Shown here piece after piece: positions 9,429 through 18,682 of a stretch of 58,056 bases of DNA. Origin of the DNA: CAYMMX01 sp964391675 (GTDB lineage Bacteria > Cyanobacteriota > Vampirovibrionia > Gastranaerophilales > Gastranaerophilaceae); contig CAYMMX010000011.1 of the NCBI GenBank assembly GCA_964391675.1, forward strand, positions 1 to 58,056, written 5' to 3'. Every line of letters starts with the position of its first letter. The first letter of the stretch is position 1. The notes below the pieces were generated by a model. It saw only the letters and a program-made list of their open reading frames with translations, was not told the origin of the DNA and did no database searches. The position numbers and the translations under genes were made by a program.

Positions 9429-11714
9429 TTATAAGATATCAATAGGATCAACATCAATAGTAAGTTTAATGTCTTTTGGCATAGTTATTTGGTTCATAAA
9501 TTTAGAAATAAACATATGTCCCTTTTCATCCATTTTATTCTTTATAATGATTTGAAAACGGTATAATCCTTTTATTCTTTCGATAACACAAGCCGTAGGT
9601 CCAAGTACAATAAGCCTTTCAGAAATTCCTTGTTTATTTATTATTGTATTTAGTCTCAGAGTAATTTCTTGTGCGGATTTTTCTGCTCTAAAGTTATTTT
9701 CGCAACTTAATATTAATCTGATTATTTGAGAGAATGGCGGATAATCAAATTCTTCTCTTGACTGAATTTCAGTAATATAAAAATCTTTGTAATTTTGTTG
9801 TTTAGCACTTTCAAGAGCATAAAAGTCAGGATTATATGTTTGAAAAATAACACTTCCCGAGAACTCTCCTCTACCGGAGCGTCCTGCAACTTGGGTCAAT
9901 AATTGAAAGCCTCTTTCTGAAGCTCTAAAATCAGGTAAATTGAAACTTGCATCAGCTGAAATTACACCGACAAGGGTTACATTTGGATTATCTAAACCTT
10001 TTGCTATCATTTGTGTCCCTATTAGTATATCAATTTCTTTATTTTGGAATTTATCTAAAAGTTCAATATGTGCATTTTTCTTTGTTAATATATCACTATC
10101 GATTCTTTCAATTCTCGCATTTTTAAATAATTCTTTAATTAAAATTTCTATTTTTTGTGTCCCTGTACCTGAGTTCCTTAAAGCATTACTTCCACAATGA
10201 TTACAGTTTTCAGGGAATGTCTTTGTTCTGTTACAGTAATGGCACTTTAAAATTGCACTTTCACTGTGCCAGATCATTGGAATTGAACAATTTTCACATT
10301 GTATCACTTCTCCACAAGCTTCACACTGTGTATAAGTTGAAAAACCGCGGCGGTTTATTAGTAAAATTACTTGTTGCCCTTTTTCAAGTGTTTCTTCAAT
10401 TGCTTTTTGTAGTTGTACAGAAATGACTCCTCTGTAAGCTTGTCTTGAATTTGTTTGCATATTTATTACTGAAGTTTTTGCTACCGGAGCATTGTTAAAA
10501 CGATTAGGAAGTTCAAATAAATTGTTTGAATTAATTGCTTTATAGTAAGTTGCAACATCCGGAGTTGCGCTTCCTAACAGTAGGGTGCATTTATGAAATT
10601 CTGCTAATTTTTCTGCAATTTTTCTTGCATCGTATCTTGGAGCAGGACTTGTTTGTTTATAAGCATTTTCATGTTCTTCATCAATTATAATAAGCCCAAT
10701 ATTTTTAAGCGGGGCAAATATAGCTGATCTTGCACCCGCTAGGATTTTAATTTCATTATTATATAATTTTTGCCATACATCGTATCTTTCACCTTCTGAT
10801 ATGCTGCTGTGCCAGATTGCAACGTCTTTTGTTCCAAATTTTTGAGCTAAACGTTTTGTCAATTGTGAGGCTAAAGCTATTTCAGGAGCTAAAAACAGTA
10901 CATTTTGACCTTTTTTAATTGTGTCATCAATTAATTTAAAATAAATTTCTGTTTTTCCGGATGCAGTAACACCATGAATTAATATCGGCGAGCTTGTTTT
11001 TTGTTTTATTTTTTTATTTATCTCTGTGTATACTTTTTCTTGCTCTCTTGATAATTGATATAAAGCTTCTTTTTTCTTGACACCTAGGTTTTCAAGAGGA
11101 TTTCTGTATATGTCTTCATCAGAAATTCTTACACAATTTAAAGTTTGAAGTTTATTTATTGTTGCTCTTGTCGTTTTTGCAATTTTTTCAAATTCAATAA
11201 GAGATATTTTACCTTTAGTCTCTAAAATTTTAAGAATTTCGATTTGACGTTTTAGGCTATTACTTCTTCCATTTAAAGAGGAAGGAAGATTATTCAAAAA
11301 TTCGATATACTTCTGTGTTTTTGAATTTTTATCTATTAATTTTAAAGGTATTGCTATATTTAAAACAGTTACAAAATCGCATGTGTAGTAGTTTGCAACC
11401 CATTCCAGAAGCTTCAGATACTCAAGCGTAAAAAGTGGTTTTTCATCTAGAATTTTATTTATCTTTTTTGCTTTTATTCCTTCAGGTAAGTAATCTCCGA
11501 AACCTACAATAAAAGCATTAATTAAACCTTGTCTGCCAAAAGGAACCAAAACGGCTTGTCCGATTTGAATTTTATTTCTTAGTTCTTCAGGTATTGTATA
11601 AGAAAATGTTTTAACTCCCAGTCCCTTAATGTTAACTAAAACAAGAGCGTATTTATTCAACACGCCCGACTTTTTTTTAAAATCTTTACTTGTTGTTTTA
11701 AGGCTATTCTTCAC
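9429..11714 (-). CDS. priA: Primosomal replication-restart helicase PriA
   Basis: Encodes 761 residues, usual for PriA, a 3'-5' superfamily-2 helicase that recognises stalled forks and starts primosome reassembly. Seen: N-terminal 3'-DNA-end-binding domain (VLVPFGRQG near 57-65), helicase motif I GVTASGKTE near 247-255, DEEH near 344-347, and a zinc-binding insertion with Cys pairs (CEACG, CENC, CHYC, CNHCG) between about 460 and 512. Motif VI GRSGRGE lies near 615. The start is GTG at 11714, inside the end of the upstream PC4-like gene, so translation is probably coupled. The first 22 residues are Lys-rich and extend beyond the usual PriA N-terminus. Confidence 0.95.
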   Translation of the reverse strand: MKNSLKTTSKDFKKKSGVLNKYALVLVNIKGLGVKTFSYTIPEELRNKIQIGQAVLVPFGRQGLINAFIVGFGDYLPEGIKAKKINKILDEKPLFTLEYLKLLEWVANYYTCDFVTVLNIAIPLKLIDKNSKTQKYIEFLNNLPSSLNGRSNSLKRQIEILKILETKGKISLIEFEKIAKTTRATINKLQTLNCVRISDEDIYRNPLENLGVKKKEALYQLSREQEKVYTEINKKIKQKTSSPILIHGVTASGKTEIYFKLIDDTIKKGQNVLFLAPEIALASQLTKRLAQKFGTKDVAIWHSSISEGERYDVWQKLYNNEIKILAGARSAIFAPLKNIGLIIIDEEHENAYKQTSPAPRYDARKIAEKLAEFHKCTLLLGSATPDVATYYKAINSNNLFELPNRFNNAPVAKTSVINMQTNSRQAYRGVISVQLQKAIEETLEKGQQVILLINRRGFSTYTQCEACGEVIQCENCSIPMIWHSESAILKCHYCNRTKTFPENCNHCGSNALRNSGTGTQKIEILIKELFKNARIERIDSDILTKKNAHIELLDKFQNKEIDILIGTQMIAKGLDNPNVTLVGVISADASFNLPDFRASERGFQLLTQVAGRSGRGEFSGSVIFQTYNPDFYALESAKQQNYKDFYITEIQSREEFDYPPFSQIIRLILSCENNFRAEKSAQEITLRLNTIINKQGISERLIVLGPTACVIERIKGLYRFQIIIKNKMDEKGHMFISKFMNQITMPKDIKLTIDVDPIDIL

Positions 11715-11940
11715 TGGTAAATTCTTTCATTGCATCATCTATCGCATTTTTTAAGGTTTCAAGATTATCCGGTGAACAAGTTATTCCTTTTTTTGTAGGA
11801 AGCCAGTTTGCTCCTTCATCTGTTGTGTAAAAAATTCTTAAATCTAAATAACTTTTACCTTTATATTCTTTTATTGCTATTTGTAATTGTTCTGTAGCAC
11901 TTCTTTCAATAACTGCTATAATTTTTTCATTTTCTGCCAT
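11704..11940 (-). CDS. PC4/YdbC-like single-stranded DNA-binding protein
   Basis: Encodes 78 residues. The pattern I-A-I-K-E-Y-K-G-K-S-Y-L-D-L-R then W-L-P-T-K-K-G-I and a C-terminal amphipathic helix matches the PC4/p15 coactivator fold (four beta strands plus helix) also found in bacterial YdbC proteins, which bind single-stranded nucleic acid. I chose ATG 11940 rather than the longer ATG 11952: GGAGG sits between them, 6 bases before the chosen start, and would otherwise be coding. Its last codons overlap the priA GTG by 11 bases. That coupling to a fork-restart helicase supports an ssDNA role, though this is inference. Confidence 0.75.
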   Translation of the reverse strand: MAENEKIIAVIERSATEQLQIAIKEYKGKSYLDLRIFYTTDEGANWLPTKKGITCSPDNLETLKNAIDDAMKEFTSEE

Positions 11941-12023
11941 AAATTCCTCCATATTAATAAGTTAAATTATAGCATAAAGTGAGTGATATAATATGAAAGT
12001 TTTTAAAGAATGTTTATTCGTTA

Positions 12024-12065
12024 ATAAGCCAAAAACCTATTTATATAAATAGGTTTTTGGCTTAT
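12024..12065. terminator. Hairpin terminator
   Basis: A perfect 20-bp stem (12024-12043 with 12046-12065) carries GCCAAAAACC/GGTTTTTGGC at its core and a minimal loop. A T-rich run (TATTTTTTATTTAT) follows on the plus strand. It lies 3' of the minus-strand gene at 12087-12500 and upstream of the PC4-like gene, so it probably ends the former. Confidence 0.75.
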
Positions 12066-12086
12066 ATTTTTTATTTATATTTATGA

Positions 12087-12500
12087 TTATTCTCCAATTG
12101 CTTCATGAAGAATTTTTGCATCAATTGTTACAGGGTGTTCGACTTTATATAAATCTTTATTACCCGGAAAACCTTTTAATTGATCTGCAAATGTGCCATC
12201 TGGTAAATTTAGTTTCCCTTTCAAATTTGCAAAGGATTCATGTCTATCCGGAGTGTATATGTAATATGCATCTTTAACATTTAACCCTAATAAATTTACT
12301 TCAGGGATATATTTTAATTTACCGTTTTCTATATATTCATCGTAGTATTTTCTTGCTCTTTCTTGTGCTTTTTTATCTTGTGCTGTTTTTTTATCTGCAA
12401 TAGGAATCTCGATAGAACTTGCATCATTTGATACATTTTGAGTGCTTTTTGTTCCTTCTTTTTTATATACAGTTCCTGTTTTTAATGGATCTATCGGCAT
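12087..12500 (-). CDS. Hypothetical protein, 137 residues
   Basis: No family recognised. The N-terminal 60 residues are polar and probably disordered (MPIDPLKTGTVYKKEGTK, then Ser/Asn-rich and a Lys/Ala/Gln helix AQDKKAQERARKYYDEYI). The C-terminal half looks folded and contains GLNVKDAYYIYTPDRHESF and LPDGTFADQLKG. There is no signal peptide or membrane segment. ATG is preceded by a strong Shine-Dalgarno (AGGGGGA, about 9 bases). It is monocistronic by position: a hairpin lies downstream and miaB is 152 bases upstream with a gap between. Codon use resembles the neighbours, so the gene looks real. Confidence 0.7.
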   Translation of the reverse strand: MPIDPLKTGTVYKKEGTKSTQNVSNDASSIEIPIADKKTAQDKKAQERARKYYDEYIENGKLKYIPEVNLLGLNVKDAYYIYTPDRHESFANLKGKLNLPDGTFADQLKGFPGNKDLYKVEHPVTIDAKILHEAIGE

Positions 12501-12652
12501 AAATAATTTCCCCCTATAAAATGTAATCCCCTTATTCTCATGTAAAGATAATTTTTTTGAAATAATTGATAAAAGTTTTATTGAATATTAAATTATGTTA
12601 ACTAATGATTTTGGTTTAAAATAACAAACAAATGTTAAAAATCTGTATGTTT

Positions 12653-13975
12653 TTACACTAGAGATCCTTTCAGGTACCAAGTTTTTACGCCTGTTATTTT
12701 AACTTTTAAAAATTCTCCGATAAGGTTTTCATTATGAGGTATGTGAACTATTTTGTTATTTCTTGTTCTTCCCGTTAAAACATTTTTACCTTTGTGATTG
12801 TAAAAAGAATCTATCAATACTTCTAATTCTAGTCCCATATATTTATTATTCGAAGCAAGACAGTTTTCTCTATTTTGTTCATTGAGTCTTTCTAACCTAT
12901 CAGTTTTAACTTCTTCAGATAAAAATAGATTGTCCCATTTTCCGGCAATTGTTTTTTTACGGGGGGAATATGCGGCAGTATTTGAATAATCAAGTTCTAA
13001 CTCCTTCATTAATAATAAAGTATCTTCAAATTGTTCTTCTGTTTCTCCTGGAAATCCCGCAATAAAGTCACTTGTAATTGCTACATCTTTAACTTTTTCT
13101 CTGACTTTTTTAACTATATTTGAGTACATTTCTCTGTCATATCTTCTATTCATCTTTTTTAAAATTTCTGAAGACCCTGATTGAGCGGGAATATGAAAAT
13201 ATTCACATACTTTATCGCATGCAACAACTGTATCAATCAATTCATCTGTAATATCTGTAGGGTAAGAGGTTGTAAATCTTATTCTAAATTTGCCATCAAT
13301 AGAATTTATTGCTCTAAGAAGTTTAGAAAGATTCCAATCTGTATAATCTCCTTTTTTTCCATAAGAATCAACATTTTGACCTAAGAGAGTAATTTCTTTA
13401 AATCCTTGTGAAAGGGCATCTTTAGCTTCATTTATAATGATTTGCGGATTTCTTGAGCGCTCACGACCTCTTGTGTATGGCACTATACAATATGTACAGA
13501 AATTATCGCAACCTTCTGTAATTGTAACCCAAGCATTTACTCCATGAGCACGTTTTAGTCTAAAATCTCTTTCAGGAATTGGAGTTTCATCATTGGCATA
13601 AACTTTTTCTCCATTTTCTACTCTTTTTATTAAATCCGGGAATTCGTTAATATTATGAGTTCCCATTACCAAATCAACAAAAGGCATTCTTTTAAATATA
13701 GATTTGCCGTCTTGTTGTGCAACACAACCACAGAATGCGATTTTTAATTCAGGTCTAGACTTTTTCCACTTCCCCCAAAGGCCAATGCGACTGTATGCTT
13801 TATCTTCGGATAGTTGTCTTATTGAACATGTATTTATTATTAATAAATCAGCACTATCTTTATTTTTTACTTCACAAACCTCTTCATAACCAAGATAATC
13901 TAACATCCCAAGCATTTTCTCTGTATCAGATTTATTCATTTGACATCCGAGAGTTTCTATATAAACTTTTTTCAT
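12653..13975 (-). CDS. miaB: tRNA-2-methylthio-N6-dimethylallyladenosine synthase MiaB
   Basis: Encodes 440 residues of a radical-SAM methylthiotransferase that adds 2-methylthio to i6A37 of tRNAs reading UNN codons. The N-terminal UPF0004 domain has Cys in ETLGCQMNKS (11), NTCSIR (about 50) and FCGCVAQQ (about 84), which bind the auxiliary Fe-S cluster. The radical-SAM motif GCDNFCTYCIVPYTRGRERS near 154 has the CxxxCxxC ligands, and a TRAM domain ends the protein (EVLIDS...LTGRTRNNKIVHIP). The signature fits MiaB better than MtaB or RimO. No Shine-Dalgarno is visible before the ATG; a five-codon ORF precedes it. Confidence 0.94.
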   Translation of the reverse strand: MKKVYIETLGCQMNKSDTEKMLGMLDYLGYEEVCEVKNKDSADLLIINTCSIRQLSEDKAYSRIGLWGKWKKSRPELKIAFCGCVAQQDGKSIFKRMPFVDLVMGTHNINEFPDLIKRVENGEKVYANDETPIPERDFRLKRAHGVNAWVTITEGCDNFCTYCIVPYTRGRERSRNPQIIINEAKDALSQGFKEITLLGQNVDSYGKKGDYTDWNLSKLLRAINSIDGKFRIRFTTSYPTDITDELIDTVVACDKVCEYFHIPAQSGSSEILKKMNRRYDREMYSNIVKKVREKVKDVAITSDFIAGFPGETEEQFEDTLLLMKELELDYSNTAAYSPRKKTIAGKWDNLFLSEEVKTDRLERLNEQNRENCLASNNKYMGLELEVLIDSFYNHKGKNVLTGRTRNNKIVHIPHNENLIGEFLKVKITGVKTWYLKGSLV

Positions 13976-14040
13976 TTTTTAAATTTATCCGCTTATCTTT
14001 TATCTTTCATTTACAATTATATAATAAATATTTGATATAA

Positions 14041-14074
14041 AAAGCGAACACGGTTTAAATACCATGTTCGCTTT
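14041..14074 (-). terminator. ppdK terminator
   Basis: Hairpin AAAGCGAACACGGT (14041-14054) pairs with ACCATGTTCGCTTT (14061-14074), with one C-A mismatch and a 6-base loop. On the minus strand it is followed by TTTTTATATC. It lies 27 bases beyond the ppdK stop. Confidence 0.82.
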
Positions 14075-14100
14075 AAGTTTATTTCACTGTTGTTTAAATA

Positions 14101-16764
14101 TTAGTTGTGAGAAACAGCAAGTGAACCTTCTTCGACAACTGCTTGAGCTGCAGCTAATCTTGCTTGAGGAACTCTAAATGGTGAACAAGATACATAATTC
14201 AAGCCGATTTTGTGGCAGAATTTAACTGAATCCGGATCTCCACCGTGCTCTCCACAGATACCGCGTTTCAAGTTAGGTCTTATAGGAAGTGCTTTATTTA
14301 AAGCATATTCCATTAATTGACCAACACCTTCTGTATCAAGTGTTTCAAACGGATTTCTAGCCAATATTTTTTGCTCAACGTAGTTAGTTAAGAACTTACC
14401 TTCAGCATCGTCTCTTGAATAGCCGAATGTCATTTGAGTCAAATCATTTGTACCGAATGAGAAGAACTCAGCGTATTCAGCGATTTGATCAGCTGTAAGA
14501 GCCGCACGAGGAATCTCAATCATTGTACCGAACATATAGTCAACGCTAACACCTTTTTCGTCCATAACTTCTTTTGCTACTCTTTCAAGTAATGTTTGAA
14601 CGGTTTTTAATTCGTTAACGTGTCCGATTAGAGGAATCATAATTTCAGGTTTAACGTTTAATCCTTCTTTTTTCAAATCACAACAAGCTAAGAAAATAGC
14701 TTTTACTTGCATTTCGTTTATTTCAGGATAAGTTAAACCAAGCCTGCAACCTCTTAATCCCATCATTGGGTTAGATTCTGAAAGACCTTCAACGATATGA
14801 AGAAGATTTTCTTTTTCAGTTGCATCTTGACCTTTTGCTTTTAATGTAGCAACTTCAGCGATTAATTCTTCTTTATTTGGTAAGAATTCGTGAAGAGGAG
14901 GATCCAACAATCTGATTGTCATTGGAAGTTCACCCAAGGCTTTGAACATTTCATAGAAATCTTTGTATTGCATTGGAAGCAATTTGTCTAAAGCTTCTTT
15001 TCTGGCTTCAGGAGTTCCTGCGATAATCATTTTTTGAACCCAAGGTAATCTTTCAGGATCCATGAACATGTGCTCTGTACGGCAAAGTCCAACACCTTTA
15101 GCACCTAATTCTAATGCTTTTGCAACGTCAGCAGGTGTATCCGCATTTGCTCTTACATCTAGACGTTTAATTTCATCAGCCCATTTAAACAATGTATCAA
15201 AATTATCATCCATTTCAGGAGTTACTGTTGTTACAGCACCTTCCATAACTTCACCAGTACCACCGTCTAAAGAGATGATGTCGTCTTTTCTAAATACTTT
15301 ACCGTTTGAAGCTGTTAATGTTTCATTTTTAAGGTCAATTTTTAGATCTTCGCAACCTGCAACGCATGGTTTGCCCATACCTTTTGCAACTACAGCTGCG
15401 TGAGACGTCATACCGCCTCTAAGTGTTAATACACCTTGAGAAGCGATCATTCCATGAATATCATCAGGGCAAGTTTCAATTCTTACAAGAATAACTTTTT
15501 CGCCTGCTTCACCACGAGCTGCTGCTTCGTCAGTGTTGAACACAATTTTACCAACTGCTGCTCCTGGAGAAGCTGCAAGACCTGTAGCTAATTTAACTGA
15601 AGATTTTTTAGCTGCAATATCAAATGAAGGTAATAACAATTGATATAATTGATAAGGATCAACTAATTGAATTGCTCTTTCTTTTGTAATAATTCCTTCG
15701 TTAGCCATTTCAACAGCAATTCTAACAGCAGCCATAGCTGTTCTTTTACCGTTTCTTGTCTGAAGGATGTATAATTTACCTCTTTCGATAGTAAATTCCA
15801 TATCTTGAACATCTTTATAGCCTAGCTCAAGTTTTTTAGCAATATCGACATATTCTTTGTATAATGCTGGCATTTCAGTTTCCAATTCGGCAATTTGTTT
15901 TGGAGTCCTAATACCTGCAACAACGTCTTCACCTTGAGCATTTGTTAAATATTCGCCATAGAATTTATTTTCACCTGTGGATGGATTTCTTGTAAAAGAA
16001 ACTCCTGTAGCCGAATCATCACCCATATTACCAAAGACCATTGTTTGAACGTTTACGGCTGTACCATAGTTGTGATCGATTTTGTAATGATTTCTATAAG
16101 CAACAGCACGAGGGATATTCCAAGAACTAAATACTGCTTCAATAGCTGCTTGTAATTGTACATAAGGATCTTGAGGAAATTCTTTGCCTGTTTCATTTTT
16201 AATAATTTCTTTGTAAGCAGGAATTAAAGATTTCAAACCTTCTACAGAAACTTCTGTATCTAATTTAACACCTTCTTTTTTCTTAATTTCGTCAAGAACT
16301 TCTTCAAATTTTTCTCTTTCGATTTCCCAAGCAACAGAACCAAACATGGTTAAGAAACGACGGTAACTGTCATAAGCAAATCTTTCATTGTTTGTTAAAT
16401 TAATCATACCTTGAATCGTGCTATCATTTAAGCCCAAATTCAAAATAGTTTCCATCATACCAGGCATAGAAAGTCTTGCACCTGAACGTACAGAAACTAA
16501 AAGCGGATTTGAGGCATCACCGAATTTCTTTCCTGTGTGATATTCAACGTCCGCTAAAGCTTTTTTTACGTCATCCATTAATCCATCAGGCATTTTGTTT
16601 CCTGCATTAATGTATTCCATACAAGTTTCGGTTGTAATTGTCAACCCTGGAGGAACTGGAAGTCCTAAATTTGTCATTTCTGCAAGATTAGCTCCCTTTC
16701 CGCCAAGAAGATTACGCATTGAAGCATTTCCTTCTCTGAAAAGCCATACTTTTTTTTCTGTCAT
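14101..16764 (-). CDS. ppdK: Pyruvate, phosphate dikinase
   Basis: Encodes 887 residues, the usual length. The enzyme interconverts pyruvate, ATP and Pi with phosphoenolpyruvate, AMP and PPi. In anaerobes it often works in the glycolytic direction. Seen: N-terminal nucleotide-binding domain beginning LLGGKGANLAEM; the phosphohistidine domain GGMTSHAAVVAKGMGKPCVA near 448-467 with the catalytic His and preceding Thr used for regulation in plants; and the C-terminal PEP/pyruvate barrel with GICGEHGGDP near 836 containing the catalytic Cys. ATG has the perfect Shine-Dalgarno AAAGGAG. The promoter (TATAAT) lies about 45 bases upstream and a terminator follows, so it is a single-gene unit. Confidence 0.97.
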   Translation of the reverse strand: MTEKKVWLFREGNASMRNLLGGKGANLAEMTNLGLPVPPGLTITTETCMEYINAGNKMPDGLMDDVKKALADVEYHTGKKFGDASNPLLVSVRSGARLSMPGMMETILNLGLNDSTIQGMINLTNNERFAYDSYRRFLTMFGSVAWEIEREKFEEVLDEIKKKEGVKLDTEVSVEGLKSLIPAYKEIIKNETGKEFPQDPYVQLQAAIEAVFSSWNIPRAVAYRNHYKIDHNYGTAVNVQTMVFGNMGDDSATGVSFTRNPSTGENKFYGEYLTNAQGEDVVAGIRTPKQIAELETEMPALYKEYVDIAKKLELGYKDVQDMEFTIERGKLYILQTRNGKRTAMAAVRIAVEMANEGIITKERAIQLVDPYQLYQLLLPSFDIAAKKSSVKLATGLAASPGAAVGKIVFNTDEAAARGEAGEKVILVRIETCPDDIHGMIASQGVLTLRGGMTSHAAVVAKGMGKPCVAGCEDLKIDLKNETLTASNGKVFRKDDIISLDGGTGEVMEGAVTTVTPEMDDNFDTLFKWADEIKRLDVRANADTPADVAKALELGAKGVGLCRTEHMFMDPERLPWVQKMIIAGTPEARKEALDKLLPMQYKDFYEMFKALGELPMTIRLLDPPLHEFLPNKEELIAEVATLKAKGQDATEKENLLHIVEGLSESNPMMGLRGCRLGLTYPEINEMQVKAIFLACCDLKKEGLNVKPEIMIPLIGHVNELKTVQTLLERVAKEVMDEKGVSVDYMFGTMIEIPRAALTADQIAEYAEFFSFGTNDLTQMTFGYSRDDAEGKFLTNYVEQKILARNPFETLDTEGVGQLMEYALNKALPIRPNLKRGICGEHGGDPDSVKFCHKIGLNYVSCSPFRVPQARLAAAQAVVEEGSLAVSHN

Positions 16765-16803
16765 TTTGTTCTCCTTTTATTTAGCTAAAATAAACATTTA
16801 AAA

Positions 16804-16820
16804 CACTTTATTATAGCGTA
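16804..16820 (-). promoter_or_regulatory. Promoter of ppdK
   Basis: On the minus strand, TACGCTATAAT gives a perfect -10 (complement of 16810-16815). The predicted start is near 16803, giving a leader of about 39 bases with the AAGGAG site. It resembles the extended -10 seen before other genes here. Confidence 0.65.
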
Positions 16821-16883
16821 ACACAAACAAAATCAATTACAATAAGATTTTTCTTTAAAAGAAGTTAGTGAAATCAACATTTT

Positions 16884-18671
16884 TTATCTGGTTTTAGTTA
16901 AGTGTTTATATATTATCATATAAAAAACACCTTCATCATCTTTTTTCCCTGACAGTGTGGTTATAAGAGTATATTTTTTTCTTACATATTCACAAATTTT
17001 TTTACCATAATCTTTACAAATATATTGATAGCCATAATCTATAGAATCTCTGTTGTTTACCATTATATAATCAGGCGGATTTTTATCAATATCTGATATT
17101 ATTTTTTCTTCACCAAAAGCTTGAATGTATGGTTCGGTAACATTTTCATAAAATCCGTTATAGGGTCTTTTTGTCAAAAAATTAATCATTATTCCTTCAG
17201 GTATAATCCATATACTTTCATGAGGTTTTACATTTAAATTTATAAAATCAATAGTTTGATTAATTGTATCAGCTTTGCTTGAAGGAGCATATATAAAACC
17301 TCTTTTAGTAGAGACCGAAGAGTGGGCAGTGAAAATTATAATATGAAACCATAAAACTAATGGAATACATAAAAGAATAGCTATAAAATATGATTTTTTA
17401 AGTATATTTTGGTTAATACAAACAAAATATTTGGGTAAATACTCAGCAATAAATATACTTACTGAAATTAATAAAAGAGGTAACGTAAAAGTTCCGTATG
17501 ATTGAAGATTTATCATAAAAAAAGATTTGGCAGAGGCTAAAAGACTTACAGTAAAAAATAAAATATAAGCATTATTGTATAAATACTTATTATTGTTTGC
17601 AAATTTAGAATAAATAATGTGTAAATATAAAAATAAAGATATTACAGGTAACCACCCAATATTAATATAAGGAAATTCCTGCAAACTAAAAAATAAGCCT
17701 GCAAAAAACAAAACTGAAAGAATTATGCTTATTGTAAAATTTTCATATTCATTTTTTATATCTTTTGAATATTTAAGTGAAAAATATATTCCTGTTAGAA
17801 AAAGAGTAAAGCTTGAGAGGACCAAAACTAATTTTTTTGACAGAAGTAAAAACCCTATTAAACTTGGATAAAGTCCGCAAGTGTTTTTATAAAAAAAGTT
17901 TAAAGATTCGGACATTGCGTATTTTTTAATAAAAATTGACTGATATAATAACTCATTTAGCGTCAAACCTTGTAAAAATAACACAGAAAAACATAATATA
18001 GGTGTAGAAAGAAAAGAAATTCCGCTTAATAAAATATGTTTTAGCTTAATTTTTTTTCTAAAAAGCATATATATTGTAAAAACTGAAAGAAAAATAATAT
18101 AAGATATGTAATCTAGTTTTGAAGCAAAAGAAACACCTATAAAAAACCAGCTAAAAATAAGAAAGACAGGTTTAGATTTTTTATAAAATATAAGAAGAAA
18201 CAAAACAGAAAGTAAAAAAGCACTAAAGGCATAAACCATGGAGTAAGTATATGGGAAAATATAATTAAATACCCAATAGCTAAACGTACAAACAGTTATA
18301 ATAAAAACAGTAGGTATCCATGAAATTTCTCTTGAAGTAAATAATCTTGAAAAACCATATAATAAATAAATTATTAATAAAGCATTTATTTCTCCAGCCA
18401 ATCTTAATGTATTAATAGAAATTCCAAACAAATTATAAAAACAGGCGTTTATTTGATATGCTAAAGGACCAAATATATTAAATAAATCTTTATATAAAAT
18501 TTTTCCGTTTAGCATTTGTTCGGGAATGTAAACTTCTCTTCCGCAATCAATAATTATATGGCCTAAATGATTTCCAAAAAAAATTAGCAGGATTAAAAAA
18601 TATAAGAATATTGATAATATAGAAAATATCTCTTTTTTATTTTTTAATATTAAATCTTTAATTTGTTGCAT
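16884..18671 (-). CDS. GT-C-like multi-pass membrane protein, paralogue 1 (last in array)
   Basis: Encodes 595 residues with about 13 hydrophobic segments. The first external loop carries IDCGREVYIPEQML followed by GKILYKDLFNIFGPLAYQIN. An acidic residue in that loop is typical of GT-C glycosyltransferases (ArnT/PMT/GT39 type), which transfer sugars from polyprenyl-phosphate donors on the outer side of the membrane. The soluble C-terminal 130 residues contain ESIWIIPEGIMINFLTKRP and a segment ending KPPDYIMVNNRD-like, shared by all four paralogues. It is the most divergent copy along with paralogue 4. ATG follows paralogue 2 by 11 bases, so it is in one operon. Donor and acceptor are unknown. 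Confidence 0.7.
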   Translation of the reverse strand: MQQIKDLILKNKKEIFSILSIFLYFLILLIFFGNHLGHIIIDCGREVYIPEQMLNGKILYKDLFNIFGPLAYQINACFYNLFGISINTLRLAGEINALLIIYLLYGFSRLFTSREISWIPTVFIITVCTFSYWVFNYIFPYTYSMVYAFSAFLLSVLFLLIFYKKSKPVFLIFSWFFIGVSFASKLDYISYIIFLSVFTIYMLFRKKIKLKHILLSGISFLSTPILCFSVLFLQGLTLNELLYQSIFIKKYAMSESLNFFYKNTCGLYPSLIGFLLLSKKLVLVLSSFTLFLTGIYFSLKYSKDIKNEYENFTISIILSVLFFAGLFFSLQEFPYINIGWLPVISLFLYLHIIYSKFANNNKYLYNNAYILFFTVSLLASAKSFFMINLQSYGTFTLPLLLISVSIFIAEYLPKYFVCINQNILKKSYFIAILLCIPLVLWFHIIIFTAHSSVSTKRGFIYAPSSKADTINQTIDFINLNVKPHESIWIIPEGIMINFLTKRPYNGFYENVTEPYIQAFGEEKIISDIDKNPPDYIMVNNRDSIDYGYQYICKDYGKKICEYVRKKYTLITTLSGKKDDEGVFYMIIYKHLTKTR

Positions 18672-18682
18672 TTTGCTATACC

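Noticed and set aside
15062..15403. 113-residue ORF opposite ppdK.
   Set aside because: A shadow of the conserved ppdK gene in the other strand; no independent start signal.
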